Assembly (NCBI GenBank): GCA_947591605.1
Contig: CANQDF010000001.1
Span: 1 to 64,000 of the forward strand
Origin: an uncultured Clostridia bacterium
GTDB taxonomy: Bacteria > Bacillota > Clostridia > Lachnospirales > CAG-274
DNA: 64,000 nt
Reading direction: 5' to 3'
Position 1 is the stretch's first letter; every line of letters begins with the position of its first letter. The translations under genes were made by a program, and so were the position numbers. The notes beneath the pieces are model-generated. The model saw only the letters and a list, made by a program, of their open reading frames with translations, had not been told where the DNA came from and made no database searches. Positions 51,864 to 60,400 of this stretch are shown here, one piece after another.

Positions 51864-52135
51864 AAAAACTATCGAAAAAGTCCCTTTGGGACTTTTTCGA
51901 GGATAAGCAGAAGTATAAACAGCTCATTCCGGCGGGACTTTCAGTCCCTTGAAACTCGCTGTTTTCCTCGGCGGAAGTGAATTCCGTCCCCGTGGTTATG
52001 CTAATTTTCTCAAAGGGAAAATTACGCTAACTGTGGATTTTAGCCTGCGGCGCTTAAATTACCTTGAAGTGCTTTGCGTGTTTATGTTATCTAAAAATTC
52101 ATTTTATATGTCAAATTTGTTTTTTTTGACAGTCT
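51864..52135 (+). repeat. modular 3'-UTR repeat, copy 4
   Basis: It starts at the rnc stop. The first hairpin is TCGAAAAAGTCCC/GGGACTTTTTCGA, a variant of the copy 1 hairpin. It lacks the GCAGGAAATG module but has TTTTCCTCGGCGGAAGTG and the AATTTTC hairpin block shared with copy 3, then GGATTTTAGCCTGCGGCG and the A/T tail ending TTTTTTGACAGTCT. A terminator (52136-52167) follows, without a left-hand duplicate. Confidence 0.8.
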
Positions 52136-52167
52136 AAGGGGGTGCTGCAAGACAGCACCCCCTCTTA
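52136..52167 (+). terminator. terminator after repeat copy 4
   Basis: AGGGGGTGCTG/CAGCACCCCCT stem with CAAGA loop, then CTTATTTTTT. Confidence 0.85.
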
Positions 52168-52174
52168 TTTTTTA

Positions 52175-52327
52175 TCAGAAGTCTATTGCACCTGCGTCGT
52201 AGGCATTTATAGATGCCTGAGTCTGGGTCAAGCCCTGACTTGCGCTGTTGGCAAGAGTACTGGTTGTGATAATATCCGCATTTTTAATTACGGTAATATT
52301 AATTTCCGGTGAAGTATATGTTTTCAT
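52175..52327 (-). CDS. 50-residue peptide of unknown function
   Basis: A short open frame with an excellent AAAGGAGGT ribosome binding site, 19 bases downstream of the secreted-protein gene on the same strand. It has no signal peptide. The N-terminal part MKTYTSPEINITVIKNADII alternates polar and hydrophobic residues; the C-terminal part is Ser/Thr/Ala/Gln-rich and ends GAIDF. From memory, short Firmicute proteins with a Y-x-SPEI...DIITTS pattern occur, but I cannot name a family. It could be a peptide precursor, a small surface peptide or a partner of the upstream protein. Confidence 0.7.
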   Translation of the reverse strand: MKTYTSPEINITVIKNADIITTSTLANSASQGLTQTQASINAYDAGAIDF

Positions 52328-52346
52328 TTTAAACCTCCTTTACTTA

Positions 52347-53882
52347 TTACGAAAGCTGTGCTGTTACCTTGCCTGCAGGTATAGCCTGTGCATAATTGTT
52401 TATCTTTACTGCGTAAAGTGCCGCATATGCTGCATAATCGCCCTCGCCTGCCGTAATGGTGTCGCCCTCTGCAAACTCTATTGTCTTGTAGACCTCGGTA
52501 GTTACATCATTCTGTGTGCCAAGTTTTAAGGTAAGCGTGTCTTTCTTGAGGTCCTCATCTGTAAGACCGTAAATAATGTAGGTTGCGTTGTTTGTTGTGT
52601 CTATAGCGTAGGAAAGCTGACTGCCTGCAACGTCTGTGGCACCATCGGAAATCTTATCGGAATATTCAACAATGACTTGCTGTATTCTTGTAGATGTACC
52701 ACTAGAGTCTGAGTAAATATTATATACCGTATCTGCTTCAAGATTTTTTGCGGTGAAATGGAGTACAGGAAGATTGCTGCCGCCGCTCTGACTTTCCGGT
52801 GCTGACATGACCGTACTAGTGCCTTTTCTGATGGATGGCTTTGCACTATTTGATGAATTAGTGCTGCCGCAGTACCAGTAAACGGTAACTTTTGCTCCTT
52901 CATTTACTTTAAATTCAATATATTCTTTGTTATTAATTTTTCCGGATTGTGATAATTCGGATGAATTGAAGTATGGCATGCCTCCGAATACCTTATCGGT
53001 GTCATATATGCCTGCTTCAAGAGGTTGAAGCTCCAATTTTTCAAAGTTTATGGCAGGTGCTACTGTTGCGGAGGTTCCGTCGGATGTTATTGTAACACCG
53101 TCTGCTCCGTCTGCATAGGTTATGTTGTAGTTTTTAAGAGATGCAGTGTATTTTCCGTCTGCATATGTTTCTTTTTGGCTTGAAGCGGAGTAATTTCCGT
53201 TTCCGTCTGCCGTTACCTCATATGTATGGGTTCCGTCTGTAAGTGTAAATTTATCGCCGGAAGAAAGTCCTGTGCATGTTCCGCTTAATGTATAGTTGAC
53301 AGGGATAGGAAATTTCTCTCCTTTGGTTATAGTTACCGTTATTTTTTGAACCTTTCTGTCTCCATCACTTCCGCCTGATTTTAGAGTGAAATTAACATCA
53401 ATATCTCCATCTTCTGTATGTGTGGAATTGAAATTAAATGTATTTCCTCCCTTAGATGAAGTTTCTATTCCGACTGCTGTAAGACCTTCTATATCAATTA
53501 ATCTGTCAGATTTTCTAGTTTGAAAAACAAAGTTTACGGTACCTTCACAGTTCTTTGGGACAGGTATACTGAATCCCATATCTGCACCATTGAAAGTAAG
53601 ACCATCAGTATTATTTGATTTATGCGATATTATCTTATTTGAATTGGCATTTCTATTATATACCACGATTCCCTGAATCGAATCGCCATCTGCAAGATTT
53701 GTTGGACTTGCAGGTCTATTTTCAAGGAAATTCCATGTTTTTGTGTCACCTGTTTCGCTTACTGTTACATTTCCGGTATCATATGCCGTAGCGGCAAAAG
53801 CAGAAACACTGCTTACAGCAACCAACGTTGCGGCAACCGCGCTTGCAATTAAAGCTTTGCTTAAAAAGTTCTTTAATTTCAT
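52347..53882 (-). CDS. secreted beta-sandwich protein, possibly carbohydrate-binding
   Basis: 511 residues. Signal peptide with Lys-rich start and Ala-rich core ending SAFAA (about residue 32). One beta-rich domain at about 35-190 contains TWNFLENR and shows the pattern of modules attached to polysaccharide lyases. A short repeat-like beta unit (about 190-280) and a second beta domain (about 290-410, with VTVYWYCGS) follow. No catalytic domain, sortase motif or SLH repeat. Poor in Cys and rich in Ser, Thr, Asn and Gly. I use the ATG at 53882, spaced correctly from AGGAGG; the one at 53891 is too close. Likely adhesin or glycan binder; function unproven. Confidence 0.75.
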   Translation of the reverse strand: MKLKNFLSKALIASAVAATLVAVSSVSAFAATAYDTGNVTVSETGDTKTWNFLENRPASPTNLADGDSIQGIVVYNRNANSNKIISHKSNNTDGLTFNGADMGFSIPVPKNCEGTVNFVFQTRKSDRLIDIEGLTAVGIETSSKGGNTFNFNSTHTEDGDIDVNFTLKSGGSDGDRKVQKITVTITKGEKFPIPVNYTLSGTCTGLSSGDKFTLTDGTHTYEVTADGNGNYSASSQKETYADGKYTASLKNYNITYADGADGVTITSDGTSATVAPAINFEKLELQPLEAGIYDTDKVFGGMPYFNSSELSQSGKINNKEYIEFKVNEGAKVTVYWYCGSTNSSNSAKPSIRKGTSTVMSAPESQSGGSNLPVLHFTAKNLEADTVYNIYSDSSGTSTRIQQVIVEYSDKISDGATDVAGSQLSYAIDTTNNATYIIYGLTDEDLKKDTLTLKLGTQNDVTTEVYKTIEFAEGDTITAGEGDYAAYAALYAVKINNYAQAIPAGKVTAQLS

Positions 53883-53899
53883 TATTTTCATTCCTCCTT

Positions 53900-54170
53900 A
53901 ATGGTTTTTAGGGGCATTATACCCCCAAGCTATAATTTGCAAATTATATTCGGCATCAGGGCAGCCGACAGCCCGTACTTCCCCCTTTCGTATTATTTGC
54001 GGACGCATTGGCGTTTTCTGCAGTAACGCCTATCGCCCTTTATATCCTGCCCCCTATTGAAGGCTTGATAACATTTTTATAGATCCTCTCCCTTTGCTCA
54101 CCTGCCGTCAAAGGATACAAACGTATTAATAATGTATACTTTTATAATAATTGTGATATATGGCTATTTA
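53900..54170 (-). promoter_or_regulatory. long structured leader of the secreted-protein gene
   Basis: About 290 bases separate the promoter from the start codon. On the minus strand they hold several stems: ATCCTTTG..CAAAGG..AGGAT, GGCGTT/AACGCC, TCGGC/GCCGA, ATAATTTGCAAATTAT and GGGG/CCCC just before the ribosome binding site. I looked for cyclic di-GMP, cyclic di-AMP and cobalamin consensus bases and could not match any. Confidence 0.45.
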
Positions 54171-54178
54171 TTGGTATT

Positions 54179-54207
54179 ATTTTATAATATTTTTTGTAAA
54201 ATGTCAA
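54179..54207 (-). promoter_or_regulatory. promoter of the secreted-protein gene
   Basis: On the minus strand TTGACA (54207-54202), 17 bases, TAAAAT (54184-54179). Confidence 0.6.
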
Positions 54208-54278
54208 TAATTTAAGACCATAAAAATGCTCATAATAAAATAATAATAAAAAAGTATACATTATTGTTAAAAAGGCAT

Positions 54279-54333
54279 AAAAAAAGCAGGAAATGCGTGT
54301 GCATTTCCTGCAAGCGTATCGACTTTTTCGATT
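54279..54333 (-). terminator. pyk terminator; minimal copy 5 of the repeat family
   Basis: On the minus strand TCGAAAAAGTCGATACGC followed by GCAGGAAATGC/GCATTTCCTGC and a T run. These are exactly the first two modules of repeat copy 1, here acting as a plain terminator directly after the pyk stop. Confidence 0.8.
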
Positions 54334-56097
54334 TTAGTTGTTTACATTATACACTATACCCTTGCCGCTGTCCACCCTAACAAGGAGGTTGTCGGGGATA
54401 GCCTCCTCAACATCCACAGCCGCAGCCACAACAGGTATGTTTACCTCCTTGGCAGCCTTTATAAGCCGGGCAAAGTTATCGTTTTTGGAGCTGCCCACAA
54501 TAAGCGCCGCCGATTGCTTTACATAAGGTATAAGGGCAGGACTGTTATCGGAGGTAACCATAACCATACCCTTGCGGAATTTAAGCTCAAGCGAGCTGTC
54601 GCCGCTGTTGATTATGAGTGTACGTGCCGTTACATCCTCTGCGGAGGTGTTTCTGCTTATCGCCTCTATCACCTTTTTGCCCACAACGCCCACCTTAAGC
54701 GTGTTTGTGGCGCCCTTTGAGCCGAGAGGAGTGCCGCCTGTAAATACCATTATATCGCCTACCTGCGTAAGGCCGCTGCGGCATGATGCCTCGCATACGT
54801 CCTCAAAAAGCTTGTGGAAGTTGTCCTCTCTGTACGAAACAGGCATAGGTATGGCGCCCCATACAAGGTTAAGCTGACGGAGAGTTTTTTCGTTTGGGGT
54901 GCATGCAAGTATAGGGCATGCAGGCCTGTACTTAGCAACCATCCTTACGGCACGCCCCGACATACTTACTACGGCAATTATCTTTGCGCCGAGGTCGTGG
55001 GCGGTGGTGCATGCGCTGTGGCTTACCGCACTTGCTATGTTTGGCAGCAGGGTGGTTCTGTTTTCGTCAAATTTTTTTATGTAGTCAAAGCTGCTCTCTA
55101 CCTCTTTTGCTATCCTGTCCATTGTAAGTATAGCCTCAACGGGGTAATTGCCCTTTGCGCTCTCGCCCGAGAGCATAACCGCATCCGTCCTGTCAAATAT
55201 GGCGTTTGCAACGTCGCTTACCTCCGCACGGGTAGGACGTGGGTTTTTGGTCATGGATTCAAGCATTTGTGTGGCGGTGATTACCGTTATGGATTTATCA
55301 CGGCATTTTTTAATAATGCGCTTTTGTATGATGGGCACCTCTTCAAACGGTATCTCAACGCCCAGGTCGCCCCTTGCCACCATGACCGCATCCGTTACCT
55401 CCAGTATCTGGTCGAGGTTGTCAACGCCGTCACGGTTTTCTATTTTGGAGATGATCTTTACATCTCCGCCGCCGTTTTCCTCAAGCACCCTTCTTATTTC
55501 AAGCACATCGGAGGCAGAACGTATAAAAGAGGCGGCAATATAATCAACACCCTTTTTTATGCCAAACTTTATATCGTCAATATCCTTTTGCGTAAGGGCA
55601 GGGAGGTTGATATGCGCATTTGGTACGTTTACGCCCTTTTTGGAGCCTATCTCTCCGCCGTTCATAACGGTGCAGAGTATGTCGGCGCCGTTTATCTCGT
55701 CTACCCTAAGCTCTATAAGGCCGTCGTCAATAAGTATTGTAGAGCCAATGTCAAGGTCGTCCGCAAGCTCCTTGTAGGTTACGGAAACCTTTGTATCGTC
55801 ACCCGTTATGTCCTCGGTGGTGATAGTAAAGCGCTGACCTGCTTTTACATTTACGCTGCCGGAGGCAAAATCGCCCGTGCGTATCTCGGGGCCCTTTGTA
55901 TCGAGCACCATTGGGATATGTGCGTTCATTTCCTCCCTTGCTTTGATAAAGTTATCCATCCTTTGGCCGTGCTCCTCGTGGCTGCCGTGAGAAAAGTTGA
56001 ACCTTGCGGCGTTAAGGCCTGCCTTGATAAGCTCCTTGATTATTGGCACCTCGTTGGTTGCCGGACCGAGTGTTGCAACAATTTTAGTTTTACGCAT
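54334..56097 (-). CDS. pyk: pyruvate kinase with C-terminal extension
   Basis: 587 residues. It makes ATP and pyruvate from PEP in glycolysis. The barrel shows KIVATLGPAT, NFSHGSHEEH, DTKGPEIRTG and the active-site strand KIENRDGVDNLDQIL. MVARGDLGVEIPFEEV and a regulatory domain follow. The last 100 or so residues (ARTLIINSGDSSLELKF onward) are the extra C-terminal domain related to the PEP-utiliser mobile domain, as in Bacillus and many Clostridia. AAAGGAG precedes the ATG. It lies 53 bases after mtrB with no terminator between, so the two may share a transcript. Confidence 0.97.
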   Translation of the reverse strand: MRKTKIVATLGPATNEVPIIKELIKAGLNAARFNFSHGSHEEHGQRMDNFIKAREEMNAHIPMVLDTKGPEIRTGDFASGSVNVKAGQRFTITTEDITGDDTKVSVTYKELADDLDIGSTILIDDGLIELRVDEINGADILCTVMNGGEIGSKKGVNVPNAHINLPALTQKDIDDIKFGIKKGVDYIAASFIRSASDVLEIRRVLEENGGGDVKIISKIENRDGVDNLDQILEVTDAVMVARGDLGVEIPFEEVPIIQKRIIKKCRDKSITVITATQMLESMTKNPRPTRAEVSDVANAIFDRTDAVMLSGESAKGNYPVEAILTMDRIAKEVESSFDYIKKFDENRTTLLPNIASAVSHSACTTAHDLGAKIIAVVSMSGRAVRMVAKYRPACPILACTPNEKTLRQLNLVWGAIPMPVSYREDNFHKLFEDVCEASCRSGLTQVGDIMVFTGGTPLGSKGATNTLKVGVVGKKVIEAISRNTSAEDVTARTLIINSGDSSLELKFRKGMVMVTSDNSPALIPYVKQSAALIVGSSKNDNFARLIKAAKEVNIPVVAAAVDVEEAIPDNLLVRVDSGKGIVYNVNN

Positions 56098-56150
56098 AGT
56101 GTTTCTCCTTTAATTGTAATGATTTTTGTCGGTTAAGATCCCGCAGGGGC

Positions 56151-56396
56151 TTAATGCCTGTCCGTACCCGATCTTATTATGCCTGCTGCGGTATATATAT
56201 CGGCATCTCCTCTTATTTTGATAGCCGAAGTATTTTCTGTAAATTGTACAATTAAAACCTCACCCTCGTCAAGCTTTTCCGTATGGTGAAATTTGGTGTC
56301 CTCTCCTCTGGTAAGCCCTATTACGTTTACCCCTTTTTCAAGAGCTTTCACACAGATATAGGGCAGCATTGCATCTGTTTTGCTTATCTCTGACAT
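56151..56396 (-). CDS. mtrB: TRAP, trp RNA-binding attenuation protein
   Basis: 81 residues. The core VNVIGLTRGEDTKFHHTEKLDEGEV and QFTENTSAIKIRG (in parts) is nearly the Bacillus subtilis TRAP sequence. It includes the tryptophan-pocket Thr/Gly/Gln segments and the Lys-Lys-Arg RNA-binding set (Lys in TEKLD, Lys and Arg in IKIRG). TRAP forms an 11-mer ring that, when loaded with tryptophan, wraps RNA with spaced GAG/UAG triplets and blocks trp expression. AAAAAGGAG precedes the ATG. It is found ahead of pyk, not with folE as in Bacillus. An anti-TRAP gene is not seen. Confidence 0.95.
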   Translation of the reverse strand: MSEISKTDAMLPYICVKALEKGVNVIGLTRGEDTKFHHTEKLDEGEVLIVQFTENTSAIKIRGDADIYTAAGIIRSGTDRH

Positions 56397-56472
56397 AAAA
56401 ACATCTCCTTTTTAAGCGGTATGGGCTGTTTTGGCGTATACCGCACAAATTTTGCGCCCGCAGCGGACGCTG

Positions 56473-56796
56473 TCAGATAAACCTGAGCATGAGCATATAA
56501 AATATTGTGCCTGCAAATATGCTCAGCATAGTGTTATTGAATTTAAGGTGCAGACCGACTGTCACAGCCGCCGCAAGCAGCTCGGGTATGCCGTGCTGCG
56601 CCCCCATAAGATCAATATCCTTGTAACAATATATTATTATAACACTAATAAGCGCAGGAGGCAAATACTTTCCGAGAAAAAGTATTATGGGTGCAGGCTT
56701 GTCGCCTCTGCCGAAGAGCAAAAACGGCATTGCCCTGGTGGAGAATGTGACAAGCGACATAATGATTATCGAGATAAAAAGCTTTTTACCGTCCAT
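56473..56796 (-). CDS. azlD: branched-chain amino acid exporter small subunit AzlD
   Basis: 107 residues, four membrane helices. TFSTRAMPFLLFG at about residues 17-29 and KYLPPALISVIIIYCY are typical. With AzlC it exports branched-chain amino acids. Its start overlaps the end of azlC by 11 bases; AAAAGGA lies upstream. Confidence 0.92.
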   Translation of the reverse strand: MDGKKLFISIIIMSLVTFSTRAMPFLLFGRGDKPAPIILFLGKYLPPALISVIIIYCYKDIDLMGAQHGIPELLAAAVTVGLHLKFNNTMLSIFAGTIFYMLMLRFI

Positions 56797-57475
56797 CGTT
56801 TTCTATCCTTTTCCTAAGCAGTATAAGTGCGGCAACCGACATTGCGGCTCCGCCGAGCAGAATATTGTCCCTGCCAAGCACAAGCAATGCGGCAAGGGCG
56901 GATAACGCCCCTATAACAAAGGGGTACTTTGTTTTGTAGGTCTTGAGCTGATCCGTAACTATTACCAAAAACAGCGCCGTCATTGCAAAATCTATGCCCG
57001 TGGTATCAAAGCTCACGGCGGTGCCGAGCAGAGCGCCGAAAAACGTGGCAGTTACCCAGGCGGACTGGTTTATTGCAGTTACCGCAAGCGCAAAGCGCCT
57101 TTGGTCTATGCTGTCGGGGCATTTTACGCCCGTAAGGAGCGCATATGTTTCATCCGTCAGCCCAAATATGAGATAAAGCTTTTTAAAGCCGCTGCCTTTG
57201 TACCGCTCCAGCATGGAAAGGCCGTAAAAAAGGTGCTTGGAGTTTATAAGAAATGTGGATACCGCAATTGCTATATATGCCGAATTGTTTTTGATAAAAT
57301 CCACGGCAAGGTACTGCCCTGCCCCGGTATATATTACCACGCTCATGATCACGGCGGTAAAAAGGCTGCACCCTGCCGCCGATATCATAAGCCCAAAGGC
57401 AAAGCCGGAGGGCAGATAACCCAGTATTACGGGTACACAGGTTTTAAAAGCGTATTTAAATGTTTTTTTGTTCAC
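56786..57475 (-). CDS. azlC: branched-chain amino acid exporter large subunit AzlC
   Basis: 229 residues, about seven or eight membrane helices. The pattern LGYLPSGFAFGLMI near the N-terminus, SVVIYTGAGQYLAVDFI and SKHLFYGLSMLERYKG is the AzlC family. The start codon is GTG at 57475 after AGAGG. Encoded immediately downstream of dnaE on the same strand; azlD overlaps its 3' end. Confidence 0.93.
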   Translation of the reverse strand: MNKKTFKYAFKTCVPVILGYLPSGFAFGLMISAAGCSLFTAVIMSVVIYTGAGQYLAVDFIKNNSAYIAIAVSTFLINSKHLFYGLSMLERYKGSGFKKLYLIFGLTDETYALLTGVKCPDSIDQRRFALAVTAINQSAWVTATFFGALLGTAVSFDTTGIDFAMTALFLVIVTDQLKTYKTKYPFVIGALSALAALLVLGRDNILLGGAAMSVAALILLRKRIENDGR

Positions 57476-57498
57476 TTTATGCCTCTTTTTTTAAAAAA

Positions 57499-60400
57499 TT
57501 ATTTTATGACCATGCAGCCCTCTCCGCAAAGCGCTGTGACGGCGTCGGCAAGCTCTTCGCTTGGGCTTGCGTAATATTGAGGCGCAACGGAAAAACGTTT
57601 TTTTGTTTTTTCGTCATACACGGTCACCCTGCTTTTGCCCTTGTTTGCGGCAAGCAGATCCTTGATAGCCTCAAAGGAGATATTTTTATCCGCAGGCAGC
57701 TTTATCCATATGGTTTTGTCCGCCTCGAGAAGGTCGCTGTACGGCGTTATGCCCTCGGCAACTATTTTATAGCCTCTTTCCTCGGTTATATCAGCCCTGC
57801 CGGAAACAAGCACAACGGCGTTTTCCTTAAGAAAATGCGAGGTGCCTTCGTAAAGCTGCGGAAAAACTATTATCTCAACGGTACCGTTCATATCCTCGAG
57901 GTTTAAGAAAGCCATTTTTTGGTTTTTCTTGGTAAATTTAGTGTTGATATTGTCGATTATGCCGCCTATAACAACATTTTGCTTGTCCCTTATTTTGCCA
58001 CGGGCGCCTATTTCCTCATCGGTCTGAGGAAAGTCAAGCGTTGTGCAGGACACAAACTTTTTGAGTACGTCCTCGTATGCCTCAAGAGGGTGTCCGCTTA
58101 CATAAATACCGAGCAGATCCTTTTCCGCCGACAGCTTCTGAGCGTCGGCAAACTCGGGTATATCGGGCAGCTCATCTCTGTAAATGTCCTCCGGCTCCAG
58201 GGCGGTGAGCTCAAACAGATTCATCTGACCTGCTATATTTGAACGCCTGCTTTTGCCCAGTCCGCTGTGGACAAGCTTGTTTATGTGCATATACTGCGAG
58301 CGCTTTCCGCCGAGGCTGTCAAAGGCGCCGCTCAATATAAGGCTCTCTACGCATTTTGTGTTCATTACCTCGCTCATCCTGCTCAAAAACTGCGTAAGGG
58401 ATATATATGCGCCGTTTTTATCTCTGTCGGCTACCATTTCCTCCACGGCTGCATGTCCCACGCTTTTTATTGCCGCCAGACCGAAGCGTATATTGCCTCC
58501 GTCTACCGTAAAGCGTGAATAGCCGCTGTTTATATCGGGAGGCAGCAGCTTTATGCCCATCCTGCGGCACTCCGCAATATATTCCCTTACCTTTGTATTG
58601 TTGTCGGCAACGCTTGTGAGCAGGGCTGCCATAAATTCAACGGGGCAGTGGCATTTGAGCCATGCAGTCTGATAGCCCACAACGGCATATGCCGCCGCAT
58701 GGGATTTGTTAAAGGCGTACTTTGCAAAATCCGTCATTTCGTCAAAAATTTTGCTGGCAATATCTGCGGGTATGCCGTTTTTGATGCAGCCGGGCACGCC
58801 CTCCGACTCGTCGCCGTTTATAAACTTTTCCCTCTCACGTTCCATTACATCGGTCTTTTTCTTGCTCATGGCACGGCGCACCATATCGCTCCTGCCGAGG
58901 GAATAGCCTGCAAGCTCACGCACTATCTGCATAACCTGTTCCTGATAGACTATACAGCCGTAGGTGGGCTTAAGTATGGGTTCAAGCTTAGGGTGCGTGT
59001 ACTTTACATTGCCGCCGCTGCGCTTGCCCTGTATATACTTGGGTATAAAATCCATGGGGCCCGGACGGTAAAGCGCTATGCCTGCTATTATATCCTCTAT
59101 GTTGTGAGGGCTCAGCTCCTTCATAAAGGAGGTCATGCCGGGGCTTTCAAGCTGGAACACGCCCTCGGTATTGCCCTTTGAGATAAGCTCAAATATCTTG
59201 GGGTCGTTATAGTCAAGCTTTGATAAGTCATATTTTTTGCCGCTGCGCCTTTCCACCTCGTTAAAGGCGTCCTGTATAACCGTAAGTGTGCGCAGACCGA
59301 GGAAGTCCATCTTAAGCAGACCCAGCTCCTCTATTGTGGTCATGGTATACTGGGTGGTTACCGTACCGTCGTTTGTGCTGAGAGGCACATAGTCCACTAC
59401 GGGTCGGTCGCATATAACAACGCCCGCAGCATGCGTGGAGGAGTGCCTTGGCAGACCCTCCAGCTTTTTTGCCATATCTATCAGGTTTTGTATTTCGGGC
59501 TCGTTTTCATACAGCGTTTTTAGGTCGGAGTTTATTTCAAGAGCCTTGTCTATTGTCATTTTAAGCTCCATGGGTATCATTTTTGCTACCCTGTCGGCAT
59601 CGCTGTAGGGCATATTGAGCGCCCTTGCAACATCTCTTATGGCGTTCCTCGCCTTCATGGTGCCAAAGGTGATTATCTGCGATACCTGGTCGGCGCCGTA
59701 TTTTTCAATAACATAGTCAATAACCTCCTGCCGCCTTTCGTAGCAGAAGTCTATATCTATATCGGGCATGCTTACACGCTCGGGGTTTAAGAACCTTTCA
59801 AAAATAAGGTCGTAGCGTATAGGGTCAATATCGGTTATCTTAAGGCAGTACGCAACTATGCTGCCTGCTGCGGAGCCTCGCCCGGGGCCCACCATTATGT
59901 TTTTGCCCTTTGCATATGCAATAAAATCCGATACTATAAGAAAGTAGTCCACAAAGCCCATTTGCTCTATTACGGAAAGCTCGTATTCAAGCCTTTTTAT
60001 ATGCAGGTCAAAATTGTCGGGATAGCGCTCCTTAAGCCCCTCAAAGCACAGCTTGCGCAGATATTCCGAGGAGGTATAGCCCTTTGGCACGTCAAATACG
60101 GGCAGCTTGTATTTGTTAAATTCAAAGCTGACATTGCACCTCTCGGCAATTTTGTTTGTATTTTCGCACGCAGTTTGGGCATACGGAAAAAGGTCGTACA
60201 TCTCCTGCGGTGATTTGAGGTAGAATTGTCCTCCGGGATAGCGCATCCTGTTTTCGTCGGCAACGGTTTTGCCCGTCTGTATGCAAAGCAGTATATCGTG
60301 CGCCTCGGCGTCCTCCGCATTTATATAGTGCAGGTCGTTTGTGCATACAAGAGGTATGCCCGTTTCCTCGCTGATTCGTATAAGGGCGCTGTTTACGGTT

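Noticed and set aside
54814..56136. A 440-codon open frame opposite pyk
   Set aside because: Purely antisense to a textbook pyruvate kinase, with no ribosome binding site and a composition typical of reversed codons. Similar long antisense frames occur opposite 41405-42964, thiM and purF.
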